From assembly GCA_012932295.1 (NCBI GenBank), contig JAAONU010000004.1, positions 21,522,872 through 21,586,871 on the forward strand: DNA of 64,000 bases. Reading direction: 5' to 3'. Positions 59,260 to 64,000 of the stretch are shown here, piece by piece (the stretch's first letter is position 1; each line of letters opens with the position of its first letter). Below the pieces are notes generated by a model that was given only the letters and a program-made list of their open reading frames with translations, was not told where the DNA came from and did no database searches. A program made the position numbers and the translations under genes. The stretch is from Cyclina sinensis (Eukaryota > Mollusca > Bivalvia > Venerida > Veneridae).

Positions 59260-60474
59260 CAGGGTGTTCGGTAGACTCTGAAACTCAAGGGTCAATGACC
59301 CATCAGATAAAACTTTCAAGGGTCAAACTCAGATTCTCAAGGGTCAAACTGAAATTTTCAAGGGTCAAAGTAATATTTACAAACCTCTTTAAATTCAGGT
59401 TAAAACAATGATTACAACACCTTATTTAATCTGTGGGGTTTTTTTTACAGTTTTTGGGGAAGAGGGTCAGCATGGTCAGTGCCCATTGGGAGGGCCACTT
59501 GGAACTTATCATTATGACTGTCACTCGTATTCCTCACCAAAAAACAAAAAAAAAAAAAAAAAACAAACAAACAAAAACTTGTAATTGCATGTGAACAAGG
59601 CCCTAGTCTCTTTTTTCCTCTGATCGAGGTTTCGACTTATTACTGGCCAAAGTCAATACTGACTATTTTAGGCAGGTAAGAAATTATGAAGAGTTAAGAT
59701 TTTGTATGTTTATATTTACTTAGATGCAAACTGGTACTTATAATCAAATTATGACCAATGATCTTCATAAATTAACTGTATGTTGTAAGTGTGCCTTGTA
59801 AAGAGTCTCAAAGATTCTGTTTTCTATAAATACTAAAATACGACAATGTTGCGGAAATATATGACAAACGGAATTTACTCATGATTTTCACTCGCTGCTT
59901 CATGTTTTATGAACTTAGTGTTTGCTGTAATTGACATAAAATGTAAAGTAAATATCGTAAAGCATAACTGAGTGCATAGGCAGTCAAAAGAAATGCTATC
60001 AACCATCAAATTTTCACATATTTTTTTATCTTGCCGATGAGGATTTTTTGCCGTTTCTTGGGGAAAAATATATACTACGACAGGTGGGGAAAGGGGTCAA
60101 ATATCGGCACATATTTTGGCAAAAAGTAACACTGTTAATTGTATTACATGTCTGACTTTGGTATCGATTTTTTTCTGTAACTTCTGGCTCTCAGATTATG
60201 ACCACGTGCATGTCGATTGCTGATTGGCTGAAACCACTTCATTGTGGAAAATTCTCCCTGCCTACTTTACCTGTATGCTGAAAAAAACTTTTCAAGTCTC
60301 TTTAGCAACAATATTTATTGACATTGATTGACAACAAGCAAGTGTTCATGCAGCCGTGGATGTTTCTCACGAGTCAAATATGACTCGTGGGCTGATTTTA
60401 TGACGGGTCAAATGAGTGTATTTGAGAATTTTCGCGGGTCAAGACCCGAGACCTCAGGTCAAACGAACACCCTG
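59260..60474. mobile_element. Inverted-repeat element 'f', 6-bp direct flanks
   Basis: Flanked by GTTACT at 59254-59259 and 60475-60480. Ends CAGGGTGTTCG at the left and, reverse complemented, CAGGGTGTTCG at the right. Behind the left end 'tctcaagggtcaaac' type motifs recur four times; behind the right end related 'gggtcaagacccg' and 'gggtcaaatgag' motifs recur inverted. A poly-A/(CAAA) tract lies at 59540-59577. No coding capacity is seen. Confidence 0.7.
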
Positions 60475-60480
60475 GTTACT

Positions 60481-61184
60481 TATTATCTATCTGCAAATAA
60501 AGAGCATGAATCAAGCTAAAAATATTGTAAAAATTATTATTGTTCTGAATCATATTATTGTATTTCTGGGTTAACTTTTTAAGATTTGATATATAAAATA
60601 ATGCATGTAATCATATTATATGTCCATCCATATAGAGGTATAGAAACACCATATACTCCTATAAATATAAATACAGGTCATTTTTATCATCAATTTCTTA
60701 ATATGTAGTAAAATAATCTTACATGCACATTCATTATTCTATTGGTAACATAGAATATGTACACTTAATGGTGAGTATTTTGGTCTTTTCGGTGTATTTC
60801 AGTATTTCTACATACCCACATCAGGGTTCTTTGTTGAACAATATATGCAGGGCCGTTTCTGGCTATTTTGGAAAAAAGACACTGGCTTAAATTGGGAAAG
60901 ATATGTGGCATGTTGCTACATTTTGAGAAATTTGAGAAGTTTTAAAAAGTTAAAAAAACAAGCTTGTTGACTTTTGTCAATGATTATGTGTTTCATATAG
61001 CAACTTTTACTTTTTTGAAGAACTTCAGCTTTAAATTCAAACAGTTTAAGTTTACAACAGCATTTTCCTCTGTTTTGCATCTTTAAATGCATTCACAAGA
61101 CACTCAATGGTTTCATTTTCTAACACATCAGGTCCTTCGATGTTAATCAGTCATAAAGTGATGTATCATTTCAGGTACTGAAGA
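60481..61184. other. Upstream region of CCDC47
   Basis: No gene is seen. 'tttcag' at 61170-61174 just before the start codon may be a 3' splice site, which would put the promoter and a 5' UTR exon further upstream; neither is identified. Confidence 0.4.
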
Positions 61185-64000
61185 ATGAGGTTGTTGTATC
61201 TAACTCTACTTGCCATAGTCTTGTTGAGTTACCAGTCAGTAGGGAAGAAACCTCAGAGGGATGTAGACTTTGATGATAATGAATTTGCAGAATTCGAAGA
61301 TTTTGATGATGAAGGTTTGTCTTTTTCAGCAGTTTCCTTGCATTGATAAAACATACTGGTGTAATTCTACAGCTTTCATCACATCTTAAATTATAATTTA
61401 TAGATTATGTACACAAAAAATTTTGTCTATTAAGGCTCTCATCTGCTTGGAAGAAGTTTCTGACCTGTCGAAACATCACATTTTTCTTCCAAATCTTAAA
61501 TTGTTGTTTATTACTTCTTTTGCAAACAAAAATCAGTAGCACTTTTGATTCAGAATTAGAATAGCTTAAACTTCTTGATTTAGTAGTAAACGTCTTACAG
61601 TTTGTCTTAAAATGTCTTTTATCAAATTTTTATTTCTGAAATACACTTTAGTAATTTAAGGTTGTGGGGTAAAGTGCAAGATACATTGTACAGAAAGTGT
61701 CTCATTTCAGAGACACCCAGGTTCTTTTCCGTGCTCAGTGTATAGCACTGAAACATGGGATGTCACTTTAACGTCCTATCCAAAAGACACTAATGTTAGT
61801 GGAGGAGTGGGAGATTGAACTCACAATCCCTGAATTACCATTCCAGCTTATTACCACTGGACTTCTGTTCTGCCTTTATGTTCTTGAGTTTAGAAAAAAG
61901 TTTAAGATATATGTTATAGATGGGGAGGTTGCAGTAGACGATGAAGCAGATTTTCCATCAGAATCTGATAACACCCCACAACAGCAGTCAGCCCGGACAA
62001 CACAAAGCGAACAAGACGAAGAAGAGGAGGATGAGGGAACTGTAGAGGTTTGTTAGAAATTAAATATAGAAATTATGTCAAAAGTGTGTAACATTGTAAA
62101 TGTCCTAGTAAACTTAAAACAGCTGCTCAAAATATAAATGTTCTATTTTCATTGAAATTAAAAAAAAAAATTTAAATGATGTATTTAAATTTACTTCATT
62201 TTAAGAAGATGCTCTTGAAAATGATAATAAAGGCTAGTAAGGCAAGATTGTCACCTGTTTGGCTTTTCTGTAGAATCCGTGCTGTTTTGTATGTTCACTC
62301 TGTTGGTTATGTTTAGTTTTCAGTTTACATAAAGCATTAGCATTTTATTAAGGCCATTTGCAGTAAAACATATAGCCCACCTAGGAAGGCAAAATAAAGA
62401 AGTTCTGTCATGGGGAAGCTCTTTTTCTTCTGTTTTTTTTGCAGTGTGTTCTTTGTCAAATACACTAGTAAAAGGGGTCGGTCAGTTTTAAAATGCCTTC
62501 CTGGGGTTGGCTATATGACTGCAAAGATCCATACTAACTCTGAAGTGTTTCCATGTTTGCTTTACATATATTGATGACTGATTCGTAATTGTTAATTATT
62601 TTCCAGACAGAGGATGATGAATTTGATCATTTCACTGATGAGGAAGAGTTTGAAGGGTTTGACAAGGATATTCGTCCTGGCAAAGGAAAATCCCATGAAG
62701 TGCCTGACCTGAAAATAGCCAAAGTATACTTAACTTTATCAAAGATATAGTATCTGTTGATAACTGTGTAGAATCTGCTTTGTAAAAGAAGCTGAACTTA
62801 TAGTATAGGTTATACTTTAAGTACAGGTGATGTTTTATTGGAATGTACATTATTATTATTATTGGAATGTATTTTTATGTACATTATTCTGTTGTATAAT
62901 GATGAATTTTATCAGAGTATATAGATACTGGTTAGGAATATACGTACCCTGCTAACATTGATGTCTAGCTGTTAAGGTTGTTGACTTGTAATCACTACAC
63001 ATCTCACTAGTTTTAGATCATGGGTGCACAACCTTCTACCAGTTATGACCATGTAAGAAAGGTGAGTTTATTATGGAGGAAGGATGGCTAGCAATGGTTC
63101 TTCTCAAAATGATTGTTGGGTGATCTGTTAGCCTATTATGATACTAAATGTTCGATGGGCGTTAAACCTATGATATATTTAGTTGCTAGAGTTTTCTGAT
63201 AAGCTAAGAGAAAGTATCATAGTTATAATTAACATTACTAAGAAAATAGCTGAACTCATTTTTCTTACTTGGTATATCTAGGTTCCCATACATCTGAGAA
63301 CCAACTGGGACAGTTTCTACCTGGAGATGTTGATGTTGGCTGGTCTTGGGGTGTATTTCCTCAATTTTCTGGCTGGCAAAACAAAAAACAGCAAGTTAGC
63401 TCAGGCCTGGCTCAGCTCACATAAACAACTTCTAGAGGATAACTTTACGATTGTTGGTGAGTGTGTATTTCTTTCATTTAATTTGCATCAAGGCAACCTG
63501 CCCAGAGAGGAAACAAGTATACAGAGATATGATGTCACACAAAAGTGTGAAAATGTGACAACATCACTCTGATATATATGATCTATCATCTACAATTAGA
63601 TACAAATATAATCATTTTTCCAAGTGTAGATAGAAAATGAATGGGCATATTTGCTGAAAAGAAAACACTTGATTATGGCTTGCATGAGACTCCAAGACAC
63701 GTACATAAGTTAAATAATTAGGGAAGATGATAAAAACAGGAAGAAACAAGAACAGCGAGAAGGTTATTTAAGTGTAAATTTTGTTACTTTTTACAATTGT
63801 TATTTGTAAAAAGATAGTGTAACAAAGACTGGTACATGGAATATATTTGATTTTTGATATTTATAATTGGATGGGATGAATATTTTTACAACTTTGCAGT
63901 AGATTATTATTTTTTTAAGGTGATGATGGTACGTCAAAGGATGTGACATCAGGTACGCTGATGAAAGAATCGGAGAATATCTATGCTTTGTGGTGCAGTG
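61185..64000 (+). CDS. CCDC47: CCDC47 (ER PAT-complex subunit), exons 1-5, 3' truncated by window
   Basis: Coding exons are 61185-61314, 61920-62047, 62607-62723, 63282-63456 and 63920 to the edge. All junctions are GT-AG and in phase. The first 20 residues are a signal peptide (MRLLYLTLLAIVLLSYQSVG). Residues ~28-125 are a luminal acidic region: 'FDDNEFAEFEDFDDEG' in exon 1, Glu/Asp runs in exon 2, and 'TDEEEFEGF' in exon 3. A transmembrane helix follows at about 137-156 in exon 4, then cytosolic sequence with 'LAQAWLSSHKQLLE' and, across exons 4-5, 'NFTIVGDDGTSKDV' and 'IYALWCSG'. Order and motifs match vertebrate CCDC47 (calumin). In known systems it binds Ca2+ and, with Asterix, forms the PAT chaperone complex for multipass membrane proteins. 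About 190-200 of an expected ~480 residues are present. Confidence 0.95.
61663..61880 (-). mobile_element. SINE family 1 in CCDC47 intron 1
   Basis: Reverse complement shows the head 'agtccagtggtaataagc' and B-box-like 'gagttcaatctccc', then 'ctcctccactaacatt', 'tcagtgctatacactgagca' and a terminal 'aatgtatcttgcacttta'. It ends about 40 bp before exon 2 and may be close to the branch point. Confidence 0.65.

Noticed and set aside
61793..62056. 87-codon frame starting MLVEEWEIELTIPELPF
   Set aside because: Its first half is the reverse-oriented SINE; only the part from 61920 is CCDC47 exon 2.

Overview
The window looks like a gene-poor stretch of a marine animal genome, most probably a bivalve mollusc. 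It is AT-rich, its genes are split by many introns with GT-AG borders, and it is full of repeats of a type abundant in bivalves: 'pearl'-like elements with ~150-bp core repeats, an ACGG-type microsatellite and a terminal hairpin. No species can be named from the sequence alone. Only two host genes can be read with confidence, plus one decayed paralogue; nearly everything else is repetitive or mobile DNA.

Layout. 0.3-13.5 kb is a direct tandem triplication (units of about 7.2 kb, 4.9 kb and a 1.1 kb partial copy) with no convincing gene. Each unit carries a tRNA-like sequence. The units differ by precise insertions and by expansion of a ~24-bp minisatellite. 15.7-24 kb holds a pearl-like element, a broken pogo/Tigger-type DDE transposase, an inverted-repeat element, SINE copies and a small THAP-like fragment. 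24.7-32 kb is one pearl-like element split by a nearly complete Gypsy (Mag-like) LTR retrotransposon with 252-bp LTRs, a 5-bp target duplication, a tRNA-Ser-type primer site, a polypurine tract and gag-pol broken by two frameshifts.

32.7-41.3 kb (minus strand) is a complete 7-exon proline iminopeptidase gene. Its splice sites and phases all agree and give a 322-residue S33 alpha/beta hydrolase with an intact Ser-Asp-His triad. Its introns have absorbed many repeats. 41.5-46.1 kb carries three inverted-repeat DNA elements, one with an almost perfect 327-bp internal inverted repeat. 47.9-52.0 kb is a tandem, unprocessed pseudogene of the iminopeptidase in the same orientation. All seven exons can be found, but with in-frame stops, frameshifts and a 38-bp net loss. 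54.0-57.0 kb is an intact 999-codon LINE endonuclease/reverse transcriptase ORF. 57.1-60.5 kb has two more inverted-repeat elements. From 61.2 kb to the right edge (plus strand) lie the first five coding exons of CCDC47, an ER translocon-associated membrane protein, cut off by the window end.

The two host genes have no obvious functional link. The recurrent theme is mobile DNA: at least six non-autonomous elements have terminal inverted repeats that are themselves built from tandem short motifs. Several insertions are dated or bounded exactly by target duplications or by empty paralogous sites inside the window.
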